Shown: positions 35,741 through 44,411 of the stretch, in pieces
How the letters are laid out: every line of letters begins with the position of its first letter
How positions within the stretch are numbered: position 1 is the stretch's first letter
NCBI GenBank assembly: GCA_965263045.1
Contig: CBDHGK010000041.1
Coordinates: 992,001-1,056,000 of the forward strand
Length of the DNA stretch: 64,000 bases
Direction of reading: 5' to 3'
Origin: G963664115 sp965263045
GTDB taxonomy: Bacteria > Acidobacteriota > Terriglobia > 20CM-2-55-15
The notes under the pieces: generated by a model
Told to the model about the DNA's origin: nothing
Databases searched by the model: none
Seen by the model: the letters and a program-made list of their open reading frames with translations, nothing else
Position numbers and translations under genes: made by a program

Positions 35741-36595
35741 CTAGCGCTCCGGCATGAGTTCCCGGATGCGCTGCCGAAACTCGGGATACATGGTTGCCGC
35801 TCCTCCCTGGGTCGCTTCCAGCGGCAGGGCATAGACGCCCGCGGCTTCGAGCGCGTACGGGTTCTCTCCCGGATAATAGTGCGGCACAAACCCCGGTTCC
35901 CGGTCCACTTCCGTGACCACGGTGCATGGATACGGCGGGACCTGCTGATTTTCGGTCCACTGGAACTCTCCAGTGCGAATCAGCGGTTCTTCCAGGTAGA
36001 CCGGATCGTATGTGATGGTCGTCCACGTCATGACATCGTCGTTTCGGATCAGATACTCCACGACCTCGGCCCGGTCGCTGCGAGGCAGGCCGTTTCTCCG
36101 AATATAGTCTTCTTTGATGTGTGTCGTGTGGATCCGGAGGACATCGCCCACCCAGGTGCCGGTTGAAAATCCAGCCCAGACGTGGGGCTCGTTCGGGCCC
36201 GGGTGAGGACGTCCATCCATATAGATGGGACGGTCGACGGAGCGGAGCCATTCAAAATGATATGCAATGATATTCCGCGTCACGGGGTCAATTTCAGCCG
36301 TTATGAATGGACGCGAAGGCCCCCGGGTGATGTAGTCGACGCCGTGAGGCCGGCACTGCCATTCCGGGAGGGATTGGATTGAAGAGTCCCAGAGTTCGGC
36401 TCGGGCCCGGGACGCGTCATTGATGGGCATTCCCATGTACTCGCCCAGTTCGGGGCCCCCGACCCGCTCGTCGCGGTCTTCGTCCATAACGGGCGCCCAC
36501 TGCCCCGAAATATCCATCTGCGCCGACGTGGGGCCAGCGGTGAACGCCATCAGGGTGAGGCACAAACAGCAAAGTATTAAAGGATTGGTGTTCAT
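35741..36595 (-). CDS. Exported protein, paralogue 2
   Basis: 284 residues. Apart from its signal peptide (LILCCLCLTLMAFTAGPTSA) it is nearly the same protein as paralogue 1 at 32689-33546: DISGQWAPVMDEDRDERVGG, the middle region and the end IRELMPER align without gaps and with few changes. The DNA is also similar throughout, which points to a gene duplication. It is the first gene of a minus-strand run of four (36595 to 32689) with gaps of about 60-100 bases. Confidence 0.8.
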   Translation of the reverse strand: MNTNPLILCCLCLTLMAFTAGPTSAQMDISGQWAPVMDEDRDERVGGPELGEYMGMPINDASRARAELWDSSIQSLPEWQCRPHGVDYITRGPSRPFITAEIDPVTRNIIAYHFEWLRSVDRPIYMDGRPHPGPNEPHVWAGFSTGTWVGDVLRIHTTHIKEDYIRRNGLPRSDRAEVVEYLIRNDDVMTWTTITYDPVYLEEPLIRTGEFQWTENQQVPPYPCTVVTEVDREPGFVPHYYPGENPYALEAAGVYALPLEATQGGAATMYPEFRQRIRELMPER

Positions 36596-36842
36596 ATCTC
36601 CGTCGTGAAAAATAAAGGCGGGCCCTCAGATCGAGAATTCGAAGGAGGTCGCCCGGCCGAATATTGCGGGGAACTGCAAACCTCTATTATCTAGAGTGTT
36701 ATACACCCTCTCAGGGTAGGCTTCCAAGTCGAAATCTGCTTTCGGAACCCTCCAGCGCCCATCCCCGTAATCCCATATCACGGCGTACCCGAGCCCCTGG
36801 TCGCCAATTGACTCCTGCCCCGACGGGTGCTAGCTTCCGCCC

Positions 36843-38162
36843 ATGCCCATCGCCACGCCGACCGACCCCGAGAACCTGGCGAGAATCGATTCCAGCTGGA
36901 CCCTCCTGATGCGCGTGACTTTCCGATTCTGCTTTATCTATTTCGCGCTTTATTGCATTACAACGAAAATCGCAGGTGGCCTGATTCTTCTTCCCGACCG
37001 GTCGATCAGCAGCCTGGGTATCGTTTGGCCCCTGCGAGAGATTACTTTCTGGGTGGGGGCGAGCATCTTCGGTATCCGCGAACCTCTTCAGTACACGGGG
37101 AACAGCTGGGACACGAATTTCTACTGGGTACAGGCCGCCTGGGTGCTGGCGGTCGCTGTCGCTGCGACCGCCATCTGGTGCCGGGCCGACCGCGAGCGGC
37201 CAGACTACAGGACCCTGCACAACTGGATGCGAGTCATCCTCCGTTTGGCCATCGCTTCTCAGATGTTCGAGTATGGCATGGCCAAGATCATTCCCGTTCA
37301 ATTCCCGTACCCGTCCCTGATAACTCTGGTGACCCCGGTGGGCACCGTATCGATGCAGGGACTGCTGTGGACCTTCATCGGTGCCTCTCCCGTGTATCAA
37401 ATCCTCACGGGGGCATTGGAGGTAACGGGCGGGCTCTTGCTGCTCTTCGGGCGTACCACGGTTCTGGGCGCGTGCATCACACTGGCCAGCATGGCCCAGG
37501 TCTTTGCCTTCAACATGCTGTATGACCTCGGAGTCAAGATGCTTTCGTTTCACCTGATTCTGATGGCATTGTTCCTCCTGGCTCCTGAGTTTTCGCGTCT
37601 GCGGGATTTCTTCCTGAGGAACCGCAGGTCAGAAGGCTCCAGTCAGCCTCGACTCTTCCAGACTCGCCGCGCCAACCGCTTCGCCTCGGCCGTTCCGGTG
37701 GTCTTTGGTCTTTACATGTTGGGTGTTTACACGACCGTTACCGGGATTTACTGGTATGCAGGCGGTGGGGGAAGTCCACGCTCGCCCCTCTACGGGATCT
37801 GGAACGTGGAAGAACTGTCCATCGACGGCCAGGAGCGTGCACCGGTCCTCAACGATTACGATCGTCGCTGGCGCCGCGTCATTTTTGACGAACCCGACCG
37901 CATGGTGTTTCAGCGCACGGATGATTCATTTGCACGTTACGGCGTCTCGATCGACGAGAACCGTAATGCCCTCGTTCTGAGCAAAGGCGAGAGCCCGACC
38001 TGGAGCTCCGGCTTCGTCTTCCAACGCCCGAACGATGATCACCTGGTCCTTGAAGGCGATATGGATGACCTCAACATCCGTATGGAACTGGTTCGGGTTC
38101 GGCCCGACACATTTCAGCTCCTCAACAGTCATTTCCGCTGGATCAGGCCTCCCGATCCGTAG
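36843..38162 (+). CDS. DoxX-like membrane protein with a C-terminal soluble domain
   Basis: 439 residues. The first 260 residues are hydrophobic with six or more helices. The central part (RVILRLAIASQMFEYGMAK, then ILTGALEVTGGLLLLFGRT) has the DoxX/SURF4-like layout. After another helix (FASAVPVVFGLYMLGVYTTV) there is a soluble domain of about 120 residues with strands typical of a lipocalin-like barrel (SPLYGIWNVEELSIDGQERA). The function is unknown. It is divergent from the exported-protein operon, separated by about 250 bases. Confidence 0.72.
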   Translation: MPIATPTDPENLARIDSSWTLLMRVTFRFCFIYFALYCITTKIAGGLILLPDRSISSLGIVWPLREITFWVGASIFGIREPLQYTGNSWDTNFYWVQAAWVLAVAVAATAIWCRADRERPDYRTLHNWMRVILRLAIASQMFEYGMAKIIPVQFPYPSLITLVTPVGTVSMQGLLWTFIGASPVYQILTGALEVTGGLLLLFGRTTVLGACITLASMAQVFAFNMLYDLGVKMLSFHLILMALFLLAPEFSRLRDFFLRNRRSEGSSQPRLFQTRRANRFASAVPVVFGLYMLGVYTTVTGIYWYAGGGGSPRSPLYGIWNVEELSIDGQERAPVLNDYDRRWRRVIFDEPDRMVFQRTDDSFARYGVSIDENRNALVLSKGESPTWSSGFVFQRPNDDHLVLEGDMDDLNIRMELVRVRPDTFQLLNSHFRWIRPPDP

Positions 38163-38223
38163 CTGTCCTTCGCAGAAGTCTCGACGATGCCCCGCCCGGG
38201 ACAATGGGTTGCAGTGGCAGAAT

Positions 38224-38712
38224 TCACAGCTCGGATTCGTGTTTCCTGTATACGACCGTGGATTGCACCTCCTGCCCGGTGGCACCTCTCTCGGTCGTGA
38301 CCGTCGTCAGCGTCTGGCCATCGGGGGCGAGGACGGTTCGCGCACGCGCAACACTTTCGCCATCCACTTTGATAACGACGTCGTAGGTTTCGGAGTTGAC
38401 CCGAGTGTAGGCGTTGGTCAGGACATAATCCGTCCCCTGTACGGCGTAATCGATCCCGTCGAATCTGCCGGTCCACTCCAGATGGATCACGCCGCCCCGA
38501 ACGCCGACGATGTCGTAGGTGACTTTCAGACCGTCCTCCCATGGCTCGATCCGGCAGGTTGTCCTCTTAAAGCGTGTGGTGCTTTGCGCAGACACGGTTA
38601 CGTCGAGTTCCCACGTTCCGAACAATGGGTCTCCCGCCTGGCCCCTCAGCATGCCCGGGTGCACCATTGTGGCAAGCGCGAGCGAAACGCCGACAACGAT
38701 TCGACTCCACAT
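38224..38712 (-). CDS. Small exported lipocalin-like protein
   Basis: 162 residues from the ATG at 38712; the frame upstream of it is rejected because the signal peptide (SRIVVGVSLALATMVHPGML) begins here. The mature part starts PLFGTWELDVTVSAQSTTRF and continues as alternating strands (VTYDIVGVRGGVIHLEWTGR, TLTTVTTERGATGQEVQSTV), a layout common in uncharacterised periplasmic proteins. No catalytic motif is visible. It is convergent with the DoxX-like gene. Confidence 0.7.
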   Translation of the reverse strand: MWSRIVVGVSLALATMVHPGMLRGQAGDPLFGTWELDVTVSAQSTTRFKRTTCRIEPWEDGLKVTYDIVGVRGGVIHLEWTGRFDGIDYAVQGTDYVLTNAYTRVNSETYDVVIKVDGESVARARTVLAPDGQTLTTVTTERGATGQEVQSTVVYRKHESEL

Positions 38713-38871
38713 GGAGCAAAGGATCACACGCTCTATTGGGCCTGTCAACAGGGCGGCCGGGCGGTTCGGTCCCTGTCCGGGAACGATACCGCATGCCACC
38801 ACACATTCAGACCGTTGTCGTTCACGATTTGCAGAATCGGCGGCCTGTCCCGGAGAATAAGGGGTGCCGAC

Positions 38872-39339
38872 ATGAGCATTGAACCATCAGGCCGGAACCC
38901 GGAATCCGGGCATGGCATCGTTTTCTTCGATGGTATGTGTGGCCTCTGCAACGGTTTTGTAGATTTCACCCTGGAGCGGGATCATAGGGCCTGGTTCAGG
39001 TTTTCCCCGTTGCAGGGTGAAACCTTTGCCACCACTGTCGCGCCAACCCCACCACGGAGCGGGATATCCCGGGGGAAACCGGGCCTGCCAGATGGGGAGC
39101 GGCTTGCGAGCATCGTTTTCTGGGACGGGGAGCGGTCGCATTTGAAGTCGGAGGCGGTGTTGCGGGTTTTCGAGGGTCTTGGCGGCACGTGGCGCCTGGC
39201 TCGAGGACTGCGATGGGTTCCGCGTACCATTCGTGATGCGGTCTATGATGTCGTGGCGAAAAACCGCTATCGCTGGTTTGGTAAACGCGAAGCCTGCCGT
39301 TTGCCTTCTGCAGCGGAAAAAGATCGCTTCCTGCCTTGA
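38872..39339 (+). CDS. DCC family thiol-disulfide oxidoreductase-like protein (DUF393)
   Basis: 155 residues from the ATG at 38872, with AAGGGG nine bases upstream. The signature DGMCGLCNGFVDF contains the DxxCxxC motif of the DCC (YuxK) family near residue 20. Later blocks GERLASIVFWDGERSHLKSE and VLRVFEGLGGTWRLARGLR also fit. The family is predicted to be thioredoxin-like and redox active in the cytoplasm, without a defined substrate. About 120 bases separate it from the pterin dehydratase gene. Confidence 0.87.
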   Translation: MSIEPSGRNPESGHGIVFFDGMCGLCNGFVDFTLERDHRAWFRFSPLQGETFATTVAPTPPRSGISRGKPGLPDGERLASIVFWDGERSHLKSEAVLRVFEGLGGTWRLARGLRWVPRTIRDAVYDVVAKNRYRWFGKREACRLPSAAEKDRFLP

Positions 39340-39456
39340 TCCGCGGCCAGCTCCCCGCCCGTCGATGACCATCGGTGGAGGGACCCTCCCGCGGAATCTG
39401 CCGTGCTGTGCCCCTATACTGAAGTCGAGACGCAGATGAATGAAAGAGGAGAACCC

Positions 39457-39780
39457 ATGGAGCTATCAGAAAAGACTTGCGTTCCGTGTCGCGGAAACGT
39501 GCCGCCGCTGACGGTGGAGGAAATCCGTCCGCTGGCTGCGGTCGTCAAGGACTGGACGGTGATCGAGAATCATCATATTGAGAAGCAGGTCGACTTCGCT
39601 GACTTCAAGGCGGCGTTGGAATTTGTAAACCGAGTCGGCGCGCTGGCTGAAGAGCAGGGCCACCACCCCGATATATATCTGGCCTGGGGAAAGGTCGGTG
39701 TCTCGATCTGGACCCACAAGATCGACGGGCTCACTGAGAGCGACTTCGTTCTTGCAGCCAAGATCGACCGACTCCAATAG
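39457..39780 (+). CDS. phhB: 4a-hydroxytetrahydrobiopterin dehydratase
   Basis: 107 residues from the ATG at 39457, with AGAGGAG before it; upstream in-frame codons lack support. It matches the pterin-4a-carbinolamine dehydratase family: LTVEEIRPLAAVVKDWTV, FADFKAALEFVNRVGALAEE, the active-site QGHHPDI and the core strand WGKVGVSIWTHKIDGLTESD. The enzyme dehydrates 4a-hydroxy-tetrahydropterin, recycling the cofactor of aromatic amino acid hydroxylases. No phenylalanine hydroxylase gene is next to it. An additional CVPCRG motif at the N terminus is shared by many bacterial members. Confidence 0.93.
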   Translation: MELSEKTCVPCRGNVPPLTVEEIRPLAAVVKDWTVIENHHIEKQVDFADFKAALEFVNRVGALAEEQGHHPDIYLAWGKVGVSIWTHKIDGLTESDFVLAAKIDRLQ

Positions 39781-40070
39781 CGCCCGGAACAATTTGGCCG
39801 GTTTCGACCGGCATCGGCGTGAGGGCCGCCGCCGCTTCCGACCATGCGGACGGGACGGATCCGTACGCCCGAATACCGATCAATGATTCGTTCAGGGTCG
39901 ACTCTGTAACCATTCCGCCCGTACCGCGTCTCAACTTGCAATATCTGGCCCTGAGACCGGACTCTACTTGACTCGAGACGTGTCGCAACTCTAATAATTA
40001 TAAGTATTACTTGTTTGTGAGCCTGGGGTCGCGTGAAGCCACGCGCCACCCGAATCGGAAAGGGGCGGCC

Positions 40071-41288
40071 GTGACGGACGACGCCATGGAGAAAACCTAC
40101 GTCAGTCGAATCCCGATATACGAATCCAACGTGGCGTTGCACGCCTACGAAGTCCTTTCTCAGACCCGTGAAAGCAGCGGTTCCGTTCCCACCCCCACAG
40201 AACTGGACATCATCCGCGAAGATCTGGGAACTTTCTCCGACGTCGGCCTGAATCAGATCGTCGGGAACCAGCAGGCCTTCGTTGACGTATCCCGGGACGC
40301 CGTGGTCGCGGGCTATTGTCTATCGCTTTCAAAACACCGTGTGGTCCTGGAAGTTCTCGATGATATCGTTTCGGACCCTGCCCTCCAGGCCGAGCTCGAA
40401 AATCTCTCCAGAATGGGCTACAAGATTGCCGTCCGGAACACGACGCCGGAGTCATTGAACGGGTCCAGTCGGTCAGTCGCCGATATCGTTCGCGTGAACG
40501 TGCGGGATTTGAAGGATGACGAACTGGCCGGGCAAGTCGATGCGCTGTCCCGGTTGAGTGTACGGCTGTTGGCCGACAACATCGATTCCTACGAACAGTT
40601 CGAGCGGTGTAAGGCTCACAATTTCGAAATGTATCAGGGGTATTTCTTTTGTTCGCCAAAAAAGGCAGTTCCAGAGATCCCAGTGAACCGCCTGGGTGCG
40701 GTTCGGCTTCTGGGCAAGCTTCAGGATCCGGCGCTCCACCTGAACGAACTCGAACAGACCATCGGTACAGACCTCGCTCTGAGCTATAAGTTGTTGCGGT
40801 TTGTGAACTCGGCCTTCATCGGGCTGAACCGGACCGTGGAGTCAATCAACCACGCCGCATCACTGATAGGTATGGAGCGGATCCGCCTGTGGGCCAGCCT
40901 GCTGATGTTCTCGAAAATGGAGGACAAGCCCCGGGAACTGATGATCACTGCAATCGTGCGGGCCGCGGTATGTGAACGGTTGGCCTCGTCGGCGAACGAG
41001 GGCCCGAAAGAGACATTCTTCACCGTCGGACTCTTGTCCGTGCTCGACGCGCTCATGGATCGTCCCATGGCAGAGGCGCTCAACGAACTGCCGGTTTCGA
41101 GCGAAACAAAAGCGGCACTGATCGGTCAGGAAGGATCGCGTGGCGAGGCGCTCCAGTGTGTCCTCGCCTACGAGCGCGGCGAATGGGATCGGGTGCGTTA
41201 CAAAGAGCTGCGTCCCATGACCATTCGGAGCCACTATCTGGATTCGTTGGGGTGGGCGCGCCGCATCAGTGAAGGCCTCAGTATTTAA
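40071..41288 (+). CDS. EAL and HDOD domain signalling protein
   Basis: About 405 residues from the GTG at 40071, which has GGAAAGGGG upstream; an ATG at 40086 is the alternative. Residues 5-190 resemble a YuxH-type EAL domain opening with SRIPIYESNVALHAYEVLSQ. The metal-binding Glu of EAL is present only as YEVL, and the other catalytic signatures are missing, so it should not hydrolyse c-di-GMP. The C-terminal 200 residues are an HDOD domain (IGTDLALSYKLLRFVNSAFI and HAASLIGMERIRLWASLLMF). Such proteins act as signal-binding regulators of surface behaviour. It stands alone. Confidence 0.87.
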   Translation: MTDDAMEKTYVSRIPIYESNVALHAYEVLSQTRESSGSVPTPTELDIIREDLGTFSDVGLNQIVGNQQAFVDVSRDAVVAGYCLSLSKHRVVLEVLDDIVSDPALQAELENLSRMGYKIAVRNTTPESLNGSSRSVADIVRVNVRDLKDDELAGQVDALSRLSVRLLADNIDSYEQFERCKAHNFEMYQGYFFCSPKKAVPEIPVNRLGAVRLLGKLQDPALHLNELEQTIGTDLALSYKLLRFVNSAFIGLNRTVESINHAASLIGMERIRLWASLLMFSKMEDKPRELMITAIVRAAVCERLASSANEGPKETFFTVGLLSVLDALMDRPMAEALNELPVSSETKAALIGQEGSRGEALQCVLAYERGEWDRVRYKELRPMTIRSHYLDSLGWARRISEGLSI

Positions 41289-41459
41289 CCCGTCTCGACG
41301 ACCTTCGGAGAGCTCAAAGTTCCCATGGCCCAGCCTTAAACCGAGCGGACCTGCCCCAGCCCTACGCCCGGGCCATCCATTCCGCCCAGACGGACTATGC
41401 CCAGTGGAATGCGATCAGTCTCCTTCCTTCGCCGTGTACCCGCCGTCGCAGGCCAGGAT

Positions 41460-43973
41460 TCAGCCGAGTGCCTCGAGCGCCCTTTCGAGCCGCAGGCAGA
41501 ACCCAGCGCACGGTTCGTCCTCATCCGCGCGCAGGGGTATGCCGATGTTCAACCGCACCTGTCCGCGCCGGGGCCAATGGGCACCCAGCGGGAGCAGGTC
41601 GAACGTGCCGGTGATCCGAAGCGGCACCACCGGAATCTGGAGCCGGGTTGCCATCACTCCAATCCCCATCTGCAGGGATCCCAGTGAGCCATCGATCGTC
41701 CGCTTGCCTTCAGGGAAGATCAGTGGGCAGTCGCCCTCACCGACCAACTCGCCGGTGTATCGCAACGATTCCCGCACCCGGCCCAGTTGTTGGGGCAGCG
41801 GATATGCGTTGAACGCCAGCGCTGCCAGAAAAAACTGGAAGCGGCCGAACCTGGCGGAGCCCGTCCCCCGGAAATATTCTTCCCGGACGGCCGGAGCGAT
41901 TCGGCGTCGCCAACGTGGGGGCAGTCCCGTCAGGATTACGGGTGTATCCAGGTGACTGGCATGGTTGGATGCAAACAACACCGGTCCCCGGATGTGCTCG
42001 ATATGTTCACGCCCTTCAACGACGGTTTGCACGAACGATCCCAGGAGCGGACGGACAAGGGCGCCGTGCAGACCACCGCGTAGAGCCCGGACCCACCGGT
42101 GGCGTGACCATCGCGGGGGCGACCATTCGGGTTCCCCATGGGGGCCGGGATCGGACATCGTCGCCGACGGCACCGGATGGCGGGCCGCGTCGACCTGGGC
42201 TTCGACTTCGGCGACCGTCACGGCTCGAGCGAAGTCGGTTTCGTCAAGTTCGATTCCGAAACGGGATTCGAGCCCGGCAAGCAGGTCGATTCGCTCGAGA
42301 GACGAGAGTCCCAGGTCTTCGGTCAGATGGGTGCCCGGGCGCAGATCCTTTCCCCGTGAACCGATCAAGCCCCCGACAATCTCGATGAGTGGGGACGGAT
42401 GGCGGTCCCGATTCCGTGAGGAATCGGCTCCCTCGGCAAGCACTCTTTCCAGGACCTGCCTTCGCTGCACTTTCAGGGCGGCCGTAGTCCTTGGGAAGTC
42501 ATCGTCGGGCCACACCGACCAGCTCCGAATGCGTTGGCCCGGTTCAAGGAGACGATTGCAGGCCTCGATCACCGTGGCGGGGTCTGGAGGTGGCTCATCG
42601 AGAATCAGAACCGCGTGCGGCACCTCACCATGGGCGCTCGTCACCGGTATCACGGTACTGTCCCGAACCCCAGTGATGTCGTTAAGAACCGCTTCGACGT
42701 CGTCCGGGTAAATGTTGAGACCGGAGGCGTTCACAATGACGTCTTTCTTGCGACCCCGGAAAATTAAGTTTCCATCGGTATCGATTTCACCGATGTCGCC
42801 CGTATGAAACCAACCGTCGGCGTCAGTCACGCGAGTCCCGACAGAATCAGTGTGGACATACTCCTCCACGACGCTTGGACCGCGCACACGAATCTCACCA
42901 TCGTCTGCGATCGCGATTTCCTGATTCCCCAGGCTTCGGCCAATCGTGCCCCGACGTGCGTGGAGTGGATGATTAACCGTGACGACGGGACTGGTCTCGG
43001 TCAAACCGTAACCCTGAATCAATAGCAATCCGATTCGGGCCCAGAATTCCTCGACGCTGACGTTCAATGGTGCCCCCCCGACGACGAATGCCCAGAACTT
43101 CCACCCGAACTCTCGATGTATCTTTCGATAGTGCCACCAACGCCCCGGGATGTGCCGTGCTTTGAGGGGAGTGGTGCGTGTTTCCGGGTGGCGTCGTTCT
43201 ACATCCGAGCGCAGCGTTTCCATCACATGAGGTACGGTGACCAGCACCGAGATACGGTGGCTTCGAATCGTGCGCCGAATTGCACCGGGATGGAGTCCGG
43301 ACATGAAGACCACCGATCCTTCCAGCAGGACGGGTATGAAGATTCCCATGGATTGCCCGAACATGTGAGAGAGCGGAACCATGTCCAGGAATCGAATGGG
43401 CTGGAAAGGGCGTGCCCAGTGCCGATACCGGCTGATTTCCTGCGCCATGGGTGTCAGGTTCGAACAGATATTGCGGTGACGGTGCACGACACCCCGGGGC
43501 TCGGCCGTCGTGCCCGAGGTATACAGGAATTGTACGATGTCCTCTCCCGCAATCGGTGGGCCATCCCGGTCCGAAGGCACTGGAAGATCCGCCAGAGTAT
43601 GAATCCGAAAAACGTTCTCCGCACCAGGGCCAGCCGCGGTGGCCTGCCCACGGACCATCAGTCGGGTGCCGGCCTGTGATTGGATCTGGGATACCCGTCC
43701 GGGGGTTGAGCCCGCATCGACGGGCACGACGATAACGCCCTGCGAGAGGCAGGCCCAGAAGATGGCGATCCATTCCGGGCGGTTTTCACTCCACAGAAGC
43801 AGACGGTCGCCGCGCCTGAAGCCCTGGTCCCTGAGGTGACCGGCAAAGCGCGCAATGGCATCATCGAGATCCTGGTACGACCACTTCTCAGTGCGAATTC
43901 CGTCCGAATAGCGGATGGCCTCGCGGGACCCCAGAGAGCGAATGGTCGGGAGCAGATCGAGCAGAGTTTCCAT
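41460..43973 (-). CDS. Acyl-ACP ligase/ACP/PlsC acyltransferase fusion
   Basis: 837 residues in three domains. Residues 1-510 are an AMP-forming ligase (P-loop YTSGTTAEPRG at 151-161, GYGLTETSPVVTVNHP, WFHTGDIGEIDTDGNLIFRG). Residues 525-600 are an acyl carrier domain with the phosphopantetheine site at S558 in DLGLSSLERI. Residues 640-837 are a PlsC-type acyltransferase with HxxxxD at H671-D676 (NHASHLD) and FPEGKRTIDG around E755. A fatty acid could be activated, loaded on the carrier and transferred to a lysophospholipid-type acceptor by one polypeptide, as in Aas but with its own ACP. The typical lysine of the ligase C-terminal motif is present in TTAALKVQRR. Confidence 0.9.
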   Translation of the reverse strand: METLLDLLPTIRSLGSREAIRYSDGIRTEKWSYQDLDDAIARFAGHLRDQGFRRGDRLLLWSENRPEWIAIFWACLSQGVIVVPVDAGSTPGRVSQIQSQAGTRLMVRGQATAAGPGAENVFRIHTLADLPVPSDRDGPPIAGEDIVQFLYTSGTTAEPRGVVHRHRNICSNLTPMAQEISRYRHWARPFQPIRFLDMVPLSHMFGQSMGIFIPVLLEGSVVFMSGLHPGAIRRTIRSHRISVLVTVPHVMETLRSDVERRHPETRTTPLKARHIPGRWWHYRKIHREFGWKFWAFVVGGAPLNVSVEEFWARIGLLLIQGYGLTETSPVVTVNHPLHARRGTIGRSLGNQEIAIADDGEIRVRGPSVVEEYVHTDSVGTRVTDADGWFHTGDIGEIDTDGNLIFRGRKKDVIVNASGLNIYPDDVEAVLNDITGVRDSTVIPVTSAHGEVPHAVLILDEPPPDPATVIEACNRLLEPGQRIRSWSVWPDDDFPRTTAALKVQRRQVLERVLAEGADSSRNRDRHPSPLIEIVGGLIGSRGKDLRPGTHLTEDLGLSSLERIDLLAGLESRFGIELDETDFARAVTVAEVEAQVDAARHPVPSATMSDPGPHGEPEWSPPRWSRHRWVRALRGGLHGALVRPLLGSFVQTVVEGREHIEHIRGPVLFASNHASHLDTPVILTGLPPRWRRRIAPAVREEYFRGTGSARFGRFQFFLAALAFNAYPLPQQLGRVRESLRYTGELVGEGDCPLIFPEGKRTIDGSLGSLQMGIGVMATRLQIPVVPLRITGTFDLLPLGAHWPRRGQVRLNIGIPLRADEDEPCAGFCLRLERALEALG

Positions 43974-44411
43974 AACTACAGCGGACGCGCGTTCACCAAT
44001 TGGCCGGCAGTATTACTAAAGCAAAATATGAGATTATTATTTCTATTACGTTGTCATTTAAATGTTTAATAGCACAACGCAATCCGCTCGTCGCCGTCGT
44101 CGCCGATGATTCCTCAATCGCTTTCCCACCCATACCCGTCACCCATGATACCCGCTTCCAGGTCCATCGATGTCCCGGCGGCATCGCGTCGGTCGACAGC
44201 AGCATGGTGTGCGTGAGGGCGCCGAGATGGACGCACGTGATTTCCAGCGGGCTCCCGGGTACCCGTGGGTGTATCCAGTTTGGACATTCCGACGAGCGCA
44301 CGCGTAGCCAGGCGATGGGCAAACCCGCGCGATTGGAGCGATATCTTGCTGACTTAAAGGCAGTATTGATGTCCAATAGATAAGCTGAGTTTTCCGAGGA
44401 GACATACTGCT
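43974..44411. other. AT-rich intergenic region
   Basis: About 440 bases between divergent genes. Bases 44020-44070 are strikingly AT-rich for this genome and may hold promoters. A plus-strand frame at 44000-44383 shows no support as a gene. Confidence 0.45.

Noticed and set aside
44000..44383. Plus-strand frame of 127 codons before the M48 protease
   Set aside because: It runs through AT-rich promoter-like sequence and shows no motif or ribosome site.
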